Assembly: GCA_020284085.1 (NCBI GenBank)
Contig: JACEVL010000482.1
Location: forward strand, 1,460,154 to 1,524,153
Direction of reading: 5' to 3'
DNA length: 64,000 nucleotides
From: Aporrectodea caliginosa
Taxonomy: Eukaryota > Annelida > Clitellata > Crassiclitellata > Lumbricidae
The position numbers and the translations under genes were made by a program. Below, one piece after another: positions 44,754 through 56,779 of the stretch; position 1 is the first letter of the stretch; the number at the start of each line of letters is the position of its first letter. The notes beneath the pieces are model-generated. The model was not told the origin of the DNA and did not search any database. It saw only the letters and a list, made by a program, of their open reading frames with translations.

Positions 44754-44879
44754 CTGTAGAGAAACAGAAACATATACTTTATGTTAATTGGCCAATTGGT
44801 ATGAATTTATCGTGAATTAAAGCTACTACTACCGCAGCTACTACAATTTCTTCTACTACAACGCTCATGACTACATCTA

Positions 44880-44985
44880 ATGTTACTTAATATTACTTCT
44901 ACCACTAAAACTACTACCACGCCAACCACTACACACTATTTCTACTACTATTGCAATAACAACAATTGCTGCTGCTACTACTACA

Positions 44986-45056
<71 letters not shown>

Positions 45057-45091
45057 ACTACTACTACTACTACTACTACTACTAATACTTA

Positions 45092-45175
<84 letters not shown>

Positions 45176-45176
45176 C
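44880..45176. repeat. (CTG)n and (ACT)n trinucleotide tracts
   Basis: About 18 CTG units (45000-45055) between long (ACT)n stretches in intron 1 of gene C. The Thr/Ala, Ser and Leu frames on both strands are artefacts. A CAG/CTG tract of this length could be unstable. Confidence 0.95.
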
Positions 45177-45796
45177 CAGAGCAGCCTTGGCCATTGAGGT
45201 CCTTGTTTTGGTGTACCTAAGCTTACAAATGCCCTGTAGTCTTCCCTCTCTCAAGGTCATTCTATACTGAGACGGTCTTGATATTGAGACGGGTAATATC
45301 GCTGACTTTCGGATCCTATTTTGCAAATAATTGGGAACTTCAGTCTGCTATATGACCAAATGCACCACTGACCCAGAAATCAAGGTGTGTGAGATGCTAG
45401 TGGCACACTCTTCCAGCTGTCCTAGTCTCTTCCTGTCAACAAGGAAAAAGGATATAATTATGGAAGAGAAGAATAAACCGCTATTTTGTGTGCGTCGGCT
45501 GCTGCTTCTTTCCTCACTCAGGAGATTGACTAACTTCCGTCTCAATCCCTTCACGTGGCTTCCGTTTAGATAACAAAGCGGTGTGGATGGAAGTCGGTTT
45601 TCGGTTAGACCTGGAGCTAAACGTCATTAACTGGTGTTCAGCCCAGATTATAGACTTCCTGGCACCAAATAGTAAACGTCGCTTTGTGGACTTACGGCAA
45701 GCTGTTCTTTGGGTTGCTAGTAAGTATAATTATCTCCTGAGATGCAACGTTGGGCCACACTTGTGCCGCTTTCCACTTGTTGAAGACAGATCTATC

Positions 45797-46976
45797 GGGT
45801 GACTAGATAGGTCGAGAACGATTTTGAATGCAGAAAAATGTATGTTATACACAATATAATATGGAAAGTTGTATACTGGAGGATAGGTTGTTCAAATGAG
45901 AATGTTACGCAAAAAAATTAGATCACTAGCTCACTTATTAAAATTTTAGCGCCAATATCCGTGACGTCATCAAATTCGTGCCAAGCAAACGTTCAGTTAG
46001 GCCGAAAACAATAGCCTATTGTACGACCATCATTGTTAATCCACACATAATTAATTAATTAATACAAATTATCATTTAGTATTTAATAATGTTTTCTTTA
46101 CTCTTTATTACAGCCTCAAGTCGATTAGGCATCGAGCCGATTGGATTTTTCAGAGTTGTCAGAGGTATCGATGTCCATTGCCTTACGAAGCCGACGTTTT
46201 AAGGTGTTCAATGTCTGGGGTTCGGGATCGGCATAAACAGTTGCCGTCATAATACTCCAAACATTTTCTATTGGTGACAAATCCAGCGAATTAGGCGGCC
46301 AGTCCCCGGTGAGAAATATCCATTGATATTTTTGTTCAACCATTCGACTGAGGCTTTTGATGTGTGTGCACGTGCACCGTCTTGTTGAAATAATCCTTCG
46401 CCGTTGTTATGAAACATTTTTGTGGCTGTTAACTGAGCGCAGACTGCAGTTCGCTGGAATGCGGGTTTGACCTCTTTCTCCAGTATCTCATTAATTTAAT
46501 AACTCGAAGTGACTGAAGTTTTATTTGGAATGATATGAAGTTTTGTTAATCTAAGAGATGTCACGCCTCCCCACACCAGAACTGAGGGACTGAACTTCAC
46601 CTGTGGAGCGCACGGAACAGAACGTTCTTGTGATCCCCACACAACGTCGTTCTTTCCTATAACACTGTAACTGTACTTTTCTTCCAATAATGTAATAGCT
46701 TGAGCCCTAATTTGCGATTCATTTAAGGCCGCCATTGCCTAATCGGCGTATTCACTAGTCAATGATAATGCTGCTTGTTTACGTTTGCTTGGCACGAATT
46801 TGATGACGTCACGGATATTGGCGCTAAACTTTTAATAAGAGAGCTAGTGATCTAATTTTTTTGCATAACATTCTCATTTGAACAACCTATCCTCCAGTAT
46901 ACAACTTTCCATATTATATTGTGTATAACATATATTTGTCTGCATTCAAAATCGTTCTCGACCTATCTAGTCACCC
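45797..46976 (-). mobile_element. Tc1-like element with ~200-bp inverted repeats
   Basis: Ends GGGTGACTAGATAGGTCGAG, inverted at 46957-46976, followed by TA on the right and TATC before the left end. The inverted repeats run to about 46000 and 46775 and include GATCACTAGCTC and GCTTGGCACGAATTTGATGA. It encloses a broken minus-strand Tc1-type transposase. Inserted in intron 1 of gene C; not in A or B. Its terminal TAGGG...CCCTA is of interest for the GGCCTA footprints. Confidence 0.87.
46125..46735 (-). pseudogene. Tc1-like transposase remnant
   Basis: Two minus frames. 46496-46735 has KNDVVWGSQERSV and FSPSVLVWGGVTSLRLTKLH, the Tc1 VMVWGxIS region. 46125-46343 has WPPNSLDLSPIENVWSIM, the DLNPIEN motif holding the third catalytic residue. 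The N-terminal helix-turn-helix and the central part with the second Asp are missing or frameshifted. Non-functional. Confidence 0.82.
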
Positions 46977-47164
46977 TATATTTCAGACAGATTTACAGGC
47001 GGTTGTTCAGAAGTCCGCCAAATAAAGATTGCTGCATACGGCCCACTTGCATGTTCACATTAGGCCTACTTTGGAAAACCTTGGCCTTGTAAATGCTATA
47101 AGAGCATAATTTTGGAGTTGGGGCATCGCATTTCGGCTGTCTATCGAGTTAGACTTCCATTTCC

Positions 47165-48081
47165 AGCGATTTTCACGTGGAGTGAGACAGGGTTGCGTCT
47201 TGGAGTTTGTTTAACATCTTGGCGGAAAGAGTGGTGAGAGAAGAATTAGAGAAATTTTATGGGGGATTGCAGATAGGAGGAAGAAGGCTGACAAACTTAC
47301 AATACGCCGATGACATTGTACTACTGACAAACTCGGAGGAAGAACTACAGATGTTGATAGAGAGACTGGACAGGACAGGAAAGAAATGTGGAATGCAGAT
47401 TAACTCAGGAACAACGAAGGTCATGACAACAACGGAAACCAAATGTACAATCAGGATTAACCAGGAGGAACTGGAGCAGGTGGACAGATTTACGTATTTG
47501 GGTGCATGCAACGATCAATGAAAACAGCGATTGCGGTGCAGAGATCAGAGTTCGATTGGCAAAGGGTTATGCAGTAGCCACAGACCTTAAAAGGATATGG
47601 AAGAGTCATGGCATAACAAATACAACGAAGATAAAGTTGTGGAGAGCACTGGTGTGGCCGGTGGCTATATATGGTTGTGAGAGTTGGACACTGAGGAGGG
47701 AGGAGGAGAGACGAATAGAGGCATTCGAGATGAAGTGTCTGAGACTGATCATGAATATATCTTGGACGGAAATGCGGACAAGTGAGTGGGTGTTGGGAGC
47801 GGCAGGAGTGGAGAGGAATCTGCTGAAGACGGTAAAAAAAAGAAAAAAATATTTATTTCGGACACATCATGAGAAGAGAGGAAATATGCATGGAGAAAGA
47901 CATCATGCAGGGCACAATGCCGGGAGAACGGAAAAGAGGAAGACCGAGAACAAACTGGTTGGGCAACATAAAGGAATGGACGGGATTGACAATGGAGGAA
48001 ATGATAAGACTGGCGGAAGACAGGAGACGTTGGAGGAATATTGTTCATGATGCGGCCGACCCTCGAAGCGAGGATGGCTGA
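47165..48081 (+). mobile_element. 5'-truncated LINE, RTE-like
   Basis: RT pieces: RGVRQGCVL, NLQYADDIVLLTNSEEELQM and FTYLGA. After a shift near 47515 come DLKRIWKSHGITNTTKIKLW, GCESWTLRREEERRIEAFEM and RLIMNISWTEMRTSEWVL. After a second shift near 47840 it ends GERKRGRPRTNWLGNIKEW to a stop. The WxxGxxRRxRGRPxxxW ending is typical of RTE-related LINEs. Two frameshifts; inactive. Confidence 0.82.
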
Positions 48082-48588
48082 GAACAGAACACAACTAACT
48101 GATTATGTTTTAAGAACCCAAGAGTCTTTTATCTCTTACCATAGAACATGTTTCGAACAATCTGTTATCGTGTTTCTAAAGTGTGTTTGCTAGGGTTACT
48201 ATCGTTTTTAAAAGACGTAATGCACCCGTTGATAGTGTAAGGTCAATCCGAAGAGAAATTATTAAATGCAGAATAGTGAATAATTTTAAAATGATGGCAA
48301 ATTATTATTATAATTTTATTATTTTTATTATTACTATTAATTTCTTGCTATCATCATCCATATATTAATAGTCATCATTACTTTTTTATTATTCATACAA
48401 TATACATAGCACAATCATGAAACACTGGAGACCAGTAGCCTTTACAAACAGATGCTCCATCAGATTCATTAGATCGCTTTGAAGCTCTGAACATCACGTA
48501 ATACAGAATACTGGCCACGCAAAATCGTCCAAAGACGATGTTCTTAAGACCTATAGCCTATAATATGTTTAGTCAGTGGATGCCTAAC

Positions 48589-48897
48589 CTGGAAATATTC
48601 GCAAGTTGAATTTATCACAAAGTTGATCGGAATGTAGTCGTAGAGCTGACACTGGTTCTCCGCGACGTTAACGTTGTAACCGGTGCAGTTTGGTTCCATG
48701 TGGCACTTCCAGGAACATAAGACAGTCGATGGAACACACTTTGGAACTGAGGACATCTCTTCAATGGGAAAGACCTTCGCAGGTGAATCTACGGCGCATG
48801 GAGACACTCCGTCGGAGATTACCAGCTTCTGAAAGGTTCCAAGAGTTGCTGGGACCAGCAGAAGAAAAGTTAGCAAAAAAGTACAAGATGGTGTCAT
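48589..48897 (-). CDS. Gene C exon 1: signal peptide and PAN/apple-like domain
   Basis: 103 residues, donor CAG|GTTAGG at 48588. Signal peptide CTFLLTFLLLVPATLG; motifs SPCAVDSPAKVFPIEEMS, CSWKCHMEPNCTGYNV, NQCQLYDYIP and STCEYFQ. This exon is intact although exon 4 carries a premature stop, which supports a recent loss. The intronic bases after the donor (read-through RHPLTKH) differ from A and B (STPLIEHT in both), so A and B are closer to each other at this end. Introns are 3835, 431 and 4810 bp. Confidence 0.86.
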
Positions 48898-50718
48898 CTT
48901 CGTCGCATTAAATTGTAAAAGTACCTCACAGAGGATGTTCTTCGCTTGCATTTATTATCAGTTTCCAATGATTGCTAAAGTAACGGGTAAAGGATGTCTA
49001 AAGTGGACGAAGGTCATGCTTCATATAATCTGGTTTCGGTCCACTCACTTGTTGTCACGATTGCTGCAAGAAAGTGCAACAAAACTTCCGATTATCAATG
49101 AGTTGCCGATAAATCTCTCTGCCTCAGAAAAAGCAGGCAAACCTTGCAAAATGAATTTGTTCAATGCAGGAATGTCAAAGGTGCCGGGGGCGATGTTTTT
49201 CTGGCCCGCGGAGTCTTGCTACGTAATTTGAAAATAAAAGTTAAAATTGGTCATTTTCAAGGTGTTTTGAGTTTTATGTGATATGTTCATGACTGATAAT
49301 AGAGATCAATATTTTAAGACTCTTTAGCCTAATTTGACTGTTTGTATGCTTAAAATGCACCATTTAAGATTTATTTTTGCAAGAAAAATCTGTAGACGGG
49401 CTCACAGAGCCCCTCCCAGATCCCTACCCCATTTCGCTCAGAGGCCTTCGGCATCCTGGCCCGCCACTTTCTGGGAAAATTTTGTCACTGGCCCACTAGT
49501 CCGCTTTTATTCGCCAATGATCGAACCTGATCGTTCAAGGGTTTGCAATGGATCTCGCTTAATACGAGATCTAAGCCTATATTATTCTTGTCCACTGTAA
49601 TGACTAGACATAAACTTCGATGCTATACTAGAGAAAATCTGCTTCATACGGGGTGTTAGACGAACCATAAGACGCGAAACGAAGGTGTCAACAATTGGTT
49701 CATTTATACATACATACACGTTAGAAGATAAATCAACGGAGTAAGCGACCATTCTTACCTGCATATGCTGTTATCCTGCAGTATATAAGCAGAAGTCCGA
49801 AGACATCGTGTGAAATGCGGACAGCATCAGCAACCAGACATCACTCGGAATGGCAGCCCTTTAGTCCTGTGTCCTCCGCAGGTCTGTTGCTTTTGAGAGG
49901 CACAGGAAAAAGAAAAATTGTCAATTAAATCAGCCTAACATAGAGGCGGGTGGTTTCTATGAGAAAACGTGTGAAAACAGGTATGTGCCAATCTAAGTTT
50001 GTCCGCATGCGCATGCCTTTGACGGTCATTCGCTATTGTGCGCTGTCTTTAGTTCAATGACGTAGTACGGAAAATAACACAGTCGAACTACAACCATTGT
50101 CATGTAGAAAAGTCAATCGCGTAAAGACCAAACAGACTGAGCTTCGTCTAGTCGTGAATGCAAACATTCACCATTCATTCCCGCCACTCGTCGATCAGTG
50201 TACGTACAAACAGGCTTCTGCCGTCTTTCAATCATCTCGATTCTATCATTAATTTTAATAAGCCTACATTAGTCTGGCCCAAATGGTTTTGGAACAGTGT
50301 TCTATTTGATTTATAAATAGCAGTCACGCAGGTTCACGGTCATTATAAGAGAGTTGTTAGGCATTTGACTGATACCTTGAAAGATTTGGCTTTTCATCAC
50401 AGTTATTATCGATAATAGTAGGCCTATATAAACAAATGTTCCTGCCGTCTATCAGTCAATACATTATCCTCTATATTCGTATCGACAGAGTCCAATAGGT
50501 TTTGAAACTCTGAGGGGGATAACTGGATACGGCTTTCCAGGTCTTTATTGATGCTGGGAAGTGGTCCCCGTCGCCGCCGTCATCCGCAGCCGCTAAGCAC
50601 TGAAGTCTAAACTAGCCGCTAAGGCACCGACTGCTAGCGACTTCGTTCATAAATACTTTGTATATTGTTTTAATCGCGGTCTCCGATTTTGTACGAGGGC
50701 ATCAGCACCAAGACAGGA

Positions 50719-50946
50719 GCAAACTTTTTGCTTTTAAGGTGCGAGTCACAGTGGAATTGACTAGCATTCTAATGATCAGTCGATGTCAGACCATACCATG
50801 GACCCTCTGTAATTAAGGGGTCTTTAATACATGCAAACTTTTTGCTTTTAAGGTGCGAGTCACAGTGGAATTGACTAGCATTCTAATGATCAGTCGATGT
50901 CAGACCATACCATGGACCCTCTGTAATTAAGGGGTCTTTAATACAT
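50719..50946. repeat. Perfect 114-bp tandem duplication
   Basis: Two adjacent copies (50719-50832 and 50833-50946) appear identical, beginning GCAAACTTTTTGCTTTTAAG and containing GATGTCAGACCATACCATGG. Flanks A and B have one copy. The identity suggests a very recent duplication or an assembly artefact. Confidence 0.9.
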
Positions 50947-51331
50947 GCAAACATATCAGCCATTTGTTCTGAGAACGTTTCTTGTCATACTTGCCACCGG
51001 TTCAATGGCAGCAGTTTGTTTAAAATGCTCAGCCTTGCCCAGGCGTCGCCTTTGTATCACATAATATATGAATGGAACACTTTAACATCGATTAAGTACA
51101 AAAACCGTATCTGTCGGCGGCCGCGTCACAGAGTAACTTAAGATCTCTTTAATCCGTTGCGTCAATAAACGTGGGCCAGCATGACACAAGTCCAGGCACT
51201 TTGTATGAATAGGCCTACAAGTGTTAGATTTACGTATAGAATAAAAGAGACTTTACATATGCTAACGTGAACAGAGTAAGAGTAGACGGCCTCTGAGCTG
51301 CCCTTAAAATCTTAGAGCGGCCCTCTCTTAA

Positions 51332-51675
51332 CCCTTTAAAGGACATAATGGCCCTGAACAGTTACAACAATAATAATTACACATTATATGCCTGCTAACT
51401 AACCATATAGAGGGAATATATTCGTCATGTGGAAAAGTTGACTTTTAAAAAAATGGCAATATTGTGTCCTATACCCATGAAGCCGAAACTTGTAGTGGCA
51501 ACATTGTCGCCACTGCCCATGAAGCCGAAACTTGTAGTGGCAACATTGTCGCCACTGCCCATGAAGCCGAAACTTGTAGTGGCAACATTGTCGCCACTGC
51601 CCACTAACGTCTCCAGTGCCTTCTAAGTACATTGACCAGTAGGAAAACATAATATTGCCTCTACCCTTTAAAGGG
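51332..51675. mobile_element. piggyBac-like MITE (tentative)
   Basis: 344 bp between TTAA (51328-51331) and TTAA (51676-51679), with ends CCCTTTAAAGGAC and CCCTTTAAAGGGT (reverse complement). Flank B lacks it. CCCTTT ends at TTAA suit piggyBac-type elements, but the 12-bp end is itself palindromic, so the call is moderate. It holds a 42-bp tandem repeat. Confidence 0.55.
51477..51602. repeat. 42-bp tandem repeat, three units
   Basis: Three exact units (ATGAAGCCGAAACTTGTAGT, GGCAACATTGTCGCCACTGC) with a partial unit on each side. Open frames on both strands follow from the multiple-of-3 length. Confidence 0.93.
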
Positions 51676-51880
51676 TTAAAAGAAGTTGCCCATGCCTGTT
51701 CTAATCAGACACTCGCTGCAAGTAATTTCATCAGCAACCCTGACGACGGCCATCTCTACCTCTTATGCTTCGGAACAGACTCAGTTCCTCGAGTCAACAA
51801 AAGTAATAAAGCTTTCCGCTTATTTCGGCTTCAATAAATTATCAGTATAAAATGAACAGTTATATGATAGAAGTGTAATT

Positions 51881-52405
51881 CATTCCGAGAATTTATTCAT
51901 TCATTCATTCCGAGAATTTATATAGCGCCTCTTCAAGAAACCTACTCAGAGGCGCTCCCAGCCCAGCCACGGCTAAAAATGTGTGATTTAAGATACTTAT
52001 AAAAGGCAGGCGAATCTAGCCGAGGCATCAATCGCAAGTCTAGTGGGAGGCCATTCCAGATGGAGGGACCCACAATCGACGCTGTCTAATGGAAGTGTGA
52101 GCTCGCGGGACCAAAAGCTCCCCCCTTTCTGAAGAACCCAGAGATCTACGAGCTGCTAAGATCTGACAAGTAGGATGGAGCACAGCAAAGAAGGCACCTC
52201 CATACAAGTGCAGCAACTCGATAGGAGCTGCGCTGAGAAACAGGGAGCCAGTGAAGAACATCATGCATATAGGCAGAGACAGGAGCATATTTAGGCAGGT
52301 GGCCAATGAGGCGAGCAGCTGAACGCAGAACTCGATCAAGGCGCCCAATTAGCCCCAATGGTAGACCTACAAGTACCGAACTGTAATACGCAGCAAGCTC
52401 GCACT
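51881..52405 (-). mobile_element. 5'-truncated LINE fragment
   Basis: Minus frame near 52146-52358: LDRVLRSAARLIGHLPKYAP, DVLHWLPVSQRSSYRVAALV and RCLLCCAPSYLSDL, the C-terminal region of CR1/L2-type ORF2. One shift on, near 52080, is the conserved C-terminus, and it ends in an (ATTC)n-rich tail at 51890-51915. Flank B has the uninterrupted site. Confidence 0.82.
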
Positions 52406-53189
52406 GTCAGTCACAGCTGATGATGCCAGTAGGAACAACTTAGCCGCCACGAAGTCGATTGATATATCGTTATTCTTAGCAATGTGATATCTACTCGAAG
52501 TGCCATTTTGCTTTTAGTCCTTTAACTTTAAGCGATGTTATGCACAGCAACGTGTGTTGCGAAACTCTTTGATGATTATGTGATGTAATATATGGCCTAA
52601 TGTTATGTTAGGCTTGCTATGCTCTGTTTCTATGTTATATTAGGCTACCTTACGTAATTTTAGGTTAGGGTGGGTAGGTTGGTGTACGGTAGAGTAGGGT
52701 ATGGTGTGGTGCGTCACATTAGGGTAAGGTAATCATTTTTGAACAAAAAGTAGGCCTAGAGAAAATAATTTCAAACCGCTAGTGTCTTCAAAAGTGCTTA
52801 CTGGATGACTGGAATCTTTTTCTGAAGCCAAATGTCATTAATTATGTATGGATATTAATTCTGTACACTTGTGTTCAAGTCTCAAGATAAGCTGAATCGC
52901 TTTTCTAGTAAAATGAGTTTTCCACTTCGATCACGATAGGCAGCGGCATCAGCAGCGAGTAGGAAGAAAGCAGACAAGTTCCCAATAGTTTCCTCCGAAA
53001 AAGAAAATTCAAACATCATTAGGTCCCTTATCAGTGATTTTATTCGGCCGGTTAAGCGTCTTCACTAAGAATTGATAGTAAAAACCGAATTTAGCTGCGC
53101 GGATTTCTATTCCATCGCATTTTTATCTGACCGCATTTGTATATCGTCGCACTTAATTTGACCGCATTTGATACAGGAGGCGTTGTGAG

Positions 53190-54151
53190 CAGTGTTATTT
53201 CAGTTATGGTTTTTCAGTTACAGTTACAGTTATAGTTATCTAATTTATGATTTTTCAGTTAAAGTTATAGTTACAGTTAACTGAAATCAGATTTTTCAGT
53301 TTCAGTTATTTTTTTAATTTTTCAGTTACAGTTTCAGTTATTTCTCTTTATTTTTCAGTTATAGCATCAGTTATTTTTTTCACAAGTCAAGACTAATGAC
53401 ACACTGACCACAAGTATTCTGAACAGTTACCAGAAATATTTATGCAGCAAATCAATGCGATTTAAAGTATTGTCGGTTTTTTATGCAGCAAATCAATGCT
53501 ATTTAAAGTATTGTCGGTTTACTTTAAGGAAAACACGATGTTCCAGATTAACACTTGCTCTGTTCCGACAATCAGGGTGCCACACTCGTGGTTTTCAACA
53601 TCCTTGCCAGCGACAGTGTGAACACATCGACTTTTGTCGTCTGTGGCTTCGCAAACAAAATGTTCCCACACGCCACTTTCTACTTTTCGACCACTATTCG
53701 GTTTAAACGTTATTCTCGTAGTCATGGATTGTTTAACGAATTTACGGTATAGCGCCAACGACAACACAACGAAAGGAAAAGAAACCGGAAGTGAAACGAA
53801 CATAGAAAACTGAAAACTAACCAGAAGTGAAACTAGCATAGAAGACTGAAAAGGAACCGGAAGTGAAACTAGCATAGAAAACTGAAAAGAAATCATAAGT
53901 GAAATGAGTATAGAAAACTGACCGTAGACTAGAGTAGGATTACAATTCAAAAAGTCAGTAAAAAACACTCATGTTTATTTTTCAGTTAACTTTTGTTATT
54001 TTTCAGTTATACAGTTTTCATTTTTCAGTTACTATTACAGTTTCAGTTATTCAGTATTTTTCAGTTTCAGTTACAGTTACAGTTAACTGCAAGACATTTT
54101 TCAGTTATTTTACTATTTCAGTTACAGTTACAGTTAATAGAAATAACACTG
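53190..54151. mobile_element. hAT element retaining a BED-finger exon
   Basis: 962 bp with inverted ends CAGTGTTATTTC (left and right) and a perfect 8-bp duplication GTTGTGAG (53182-53189 and 54152-54159). Long subterminal zones are built of CAGTTACAGTTATAGTT words. The centre keeps one piece of coding sequence on the minus strand (53519-53724). Most likely an internally deleted hAT element. Confidence 0.92.
53519..53724 (-). pseudogene. hAT transposase N-terminal (BED finger) fragment
   Basis: Starts MTTRITFKPNSGRKVESGVW and continues EHFVCEATDDKSRC and HECGTLIVG, ending at a stop at 53519. VWxxF...KxxC near the N-terminus fits a BED zinc finger, the DNA-binding domain of hAT transposases. 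The usual second Cys two residues after the first is not clear, and the catalytic domain is absent. Confidence 0.6.
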
Positions 54152-54364
54152 GTTGTGAGTATATGTGATGTAGTACAAATAGATGCTAAACAGCAGGGTA
54201 TCAATTACTGGAGGTCTTGACTAAAAAAAATAAAGACATTTGTAAACTGGGAGATATTTACATCGACTTATTGAATGTCCATTTGCACGCCCACACCAAT
54301 TACTTCTCAGATATGATGCCATCCCATCATCTCTTGCTAGCTATTAATCAGCCGACTAGAGTTA

Positions 54365-56745
54365 CTGCTACTTACCTTACCTTAGACCTTAGTCCTTCCA
54401 CGCGCTTGCAGCGCATCGGGCGACACAGTTCCTCCATCCCACTCTGTCCTCCGCTTTCCCTTCGGCCTCCTCCCACGTCATTCCACCGTCGTCCAGATCC
54501 TGTATGACCGTGTTTCGCCGGGTCTTTCTCGGCCTTCCACGTTTTCTTTTCCATCCCGTCGGTGTCCATTCTAGTGCCTGTTTTGAAAATCTTTCATTGT
54601 CCAATCTGTGTATGTGACCCAGCCATCGCAGGCGTGATATCTTCAGCATATCCTCCAGTTTCTCCATAGATGTTCTCTTTCTTATATCTTCCTTCTTTAT
54701 TTTATCTCTCCAAGTGACCCCTAATATCCTTCTTTGCCACCTATGATGAGCCGCTTCTAATTTCTTTAAATTAGTTTTGGTCATAGGCCATGTCTCCGAT
54801 CCATACATCACTATTGTCAGGACCAAGGCTCGGTATAATCTTGTCTTTGTTAATAAGCTTAGTCCTTTATTTTTCCATATGCTGTTCAATCTTCCAAACG
54901 TGGCATTGGCCTTGCCTAGCCTAATTCTGATCTCTTTGTCGCAGCTGCCGTTGTTAGCAATCACACTTCCCAGGTAACAAAAGTCCTCTACCTCCAACAC
55001 CTCCTCTCCAACAGTGACATCCTCTCTCGAATCCCATACTCCCACCTTCATGATCTTTGTTTTTGTAGTGTTTATTCGTAATCCAACCAACCCCGACTCT
55101 TTCTCCACTCTGCCCGTGAGTTCATTCATTCCCTCCAACGAATCCTCCAATAGCGCTATGTCGTCCGCAAAATCCAGGTCTGCCAGCCTCTCGTTTCCTT
55201 TCCATTCCAGGCCCCATATTCTCTCCTCCGTGCTTCGTCTCATTACCCAGTCGATCGTCACCAGAAACAGCATTGGCGATAGGATACATCCCTGTCTCAC
55301 CCCGGTAACTATTTGGAACCATTCCCCAATCTTCCCTTCCGCTCTTACCGTGCATCTACTTTCTTTATACATGCCTTTTATGATGCCTATGATTTTTTCT
55401 GGTATTCCGTACTGTGCAAGAATGCTCCACACCGTCGTTCTCTGGACACTGTCGAAAGCCTTTCGAAAGTCTATGAAGTTAATAAGTATGTTTGTATTTC
55501 CAGCCAAACACTTCTCTATAATCTGCCTTAATGTGAAGATCTGATCAATACACGATCTGCTCTTCCGAAAGCCCGCCTGTTGCTGTTTCAGCACAACGTC
55601 TGTCGCCCCCTGCATTCTACTCAGAATTATGCTGGCTAGGACTTTCCCTGGCATGGAGAGTAACGTTATTCCTCTCCAGTTGTTGCAATCGCCAAGGTTT
55701 CCTTTTTTCGGTGTGATTCTCCTTACAGATTTTATTTTAGTTATAGTTACAGTTATAGTTAATGGTTTTTATTTTAGTTATAGTTATAGTTATAGTTTGT
55801 ATTATATTTTAGTTATAGTTATAGTTATAGTTAATGGATTTTTATTTTAGTTAATTTTAGTTACTACTTAGTTACAATTACTAAGGCTATAAGCAAAATT
55901 GTGCGTATACTTACACGCTGTTTCACAATTTGCTCAGAGCTTTGAAAGCCGTTGAAGCATGGTACATTCAACTTCATGAAAACATGAGTTTCCAAAGTTA
56001 CTGACAAATTGCAGAATAAAAATATCGCACTTTTTCGTTCTCATTTATGTCGAATCGTCCATATTGCACTTCCTATTTTTATTTTTTTATTAACGAAAAT
56101 AAAGATGAATTTTCGTTATTGTTATTTTCGTTATAGTTATAGTTATAGTTAATGATATTTTCTAGTTATAGTTATAGTTATCGTTAACGAAATCATTTTA
56201 TTTTCGTTAACGAACATTTTCGTTATCGTTATCGTTAACGAGAATCACACTGCCTTTTTTCGGGATTGGTATAATAATCCCATCGCGCGAGTCTTTTGGC
56301 ACCTCTCCTGTGCTCCATATCATATTACTTAGGCGTGTTAAGTTTTTGATCAACTCCCTTCCTCCATTCTTTAGCAGCTCTGGTTGAATATCGTCAAACC
56401 CCGCTGATTTTCCACTTTTTAGCCTTTTTACGGTTGTTTCCACTTCCTTCCCCGTAATATTACCCAAGTCTATATCTAAAGCTGATCGTGTGTGAAGTCG
56501 TGTGTTATCTCTGGTTCCTGGCAGTTCAGGATTGTGCTAAAGTGTTCGCTCCATCTTGCTGCCTGTTCCTCGTGCGTTCTGAGTGTGCTTCCCTTATCGT
56601 CTCTGATGAGTACTCTTTGTGTCACCTTGCCTGCTATTTCCTTTGTAATTTATCTTGTACAGTGTTTTGGAATCTCCTCTTTCTGCCGCGTTTTCCGCTT
56701 CCTCCAGTCGTGTCTTTACTCTACTGCTTCTTCATCGACCTTAAT
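54365..56745 (-). mobile_element. RTE-like LINE, split by a hAT MITE
   Basis: In sense order: linker pieces RLEEAENAAERGDSKTLYKI, RVLIRDDKGSTLRTHEEQAA; GKSAGFDDIQPELLKNGG; the hAT insertion; then the RT in one 421-codon frame (54389-55654) with LKQQQAGFRKSRSCIDQI, INFIDFRKAFDSVQ (motif A), GVRQGCILSPMLF (motif B), LDFADDIALLEDSLEG (FADD, motif C), YLGSVIANNGSCD, YGSETWPMTKTNLKKLEAAH and GWKRKRGRPRKTRRNTV. The tail is (AAGGT)n-like at about 54370. The 5' part including the endonuclease is missing. The RT frame is long and clean, so it was recently active or selected. Confidence 0.88.
55709..56252. mobile_element. hAT MITE inside the RTE-like LINE
   Basis: 544 bp with inverted ends CGGTGTGATTCTC and CAGTGTGATTCTC (reverse complement). 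It is flanked by a perfect 8-bp duplication CCTTTTTT (55701-55708, 56253-56260). The interior is GTTATAGTTATAGTT and TTCGTTAACGA words, like the subterminal zones of the hAT at 53190. Removing it restores continuity of the LINE coding region. Confidence 0.93.
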
Positions 56746-56779
56746 TGATAACATATATTCCAATAGGCCTTTAAAAATT

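Larger units (their letters stand above)
49200..52800. other. Duplicated 5'-flank block (copy C)
   Basis: Third copy of the block at 13600 and 31850. It lacks the ~915-bp insertion of A and B but has its own additions: a 114-bp tandem duplication (50719), a segment with a CCCTTTAAAGG-ended element (51285-51705) and a LINE fragment (51881-52405). No gene recognised. Confidence 0.7.
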
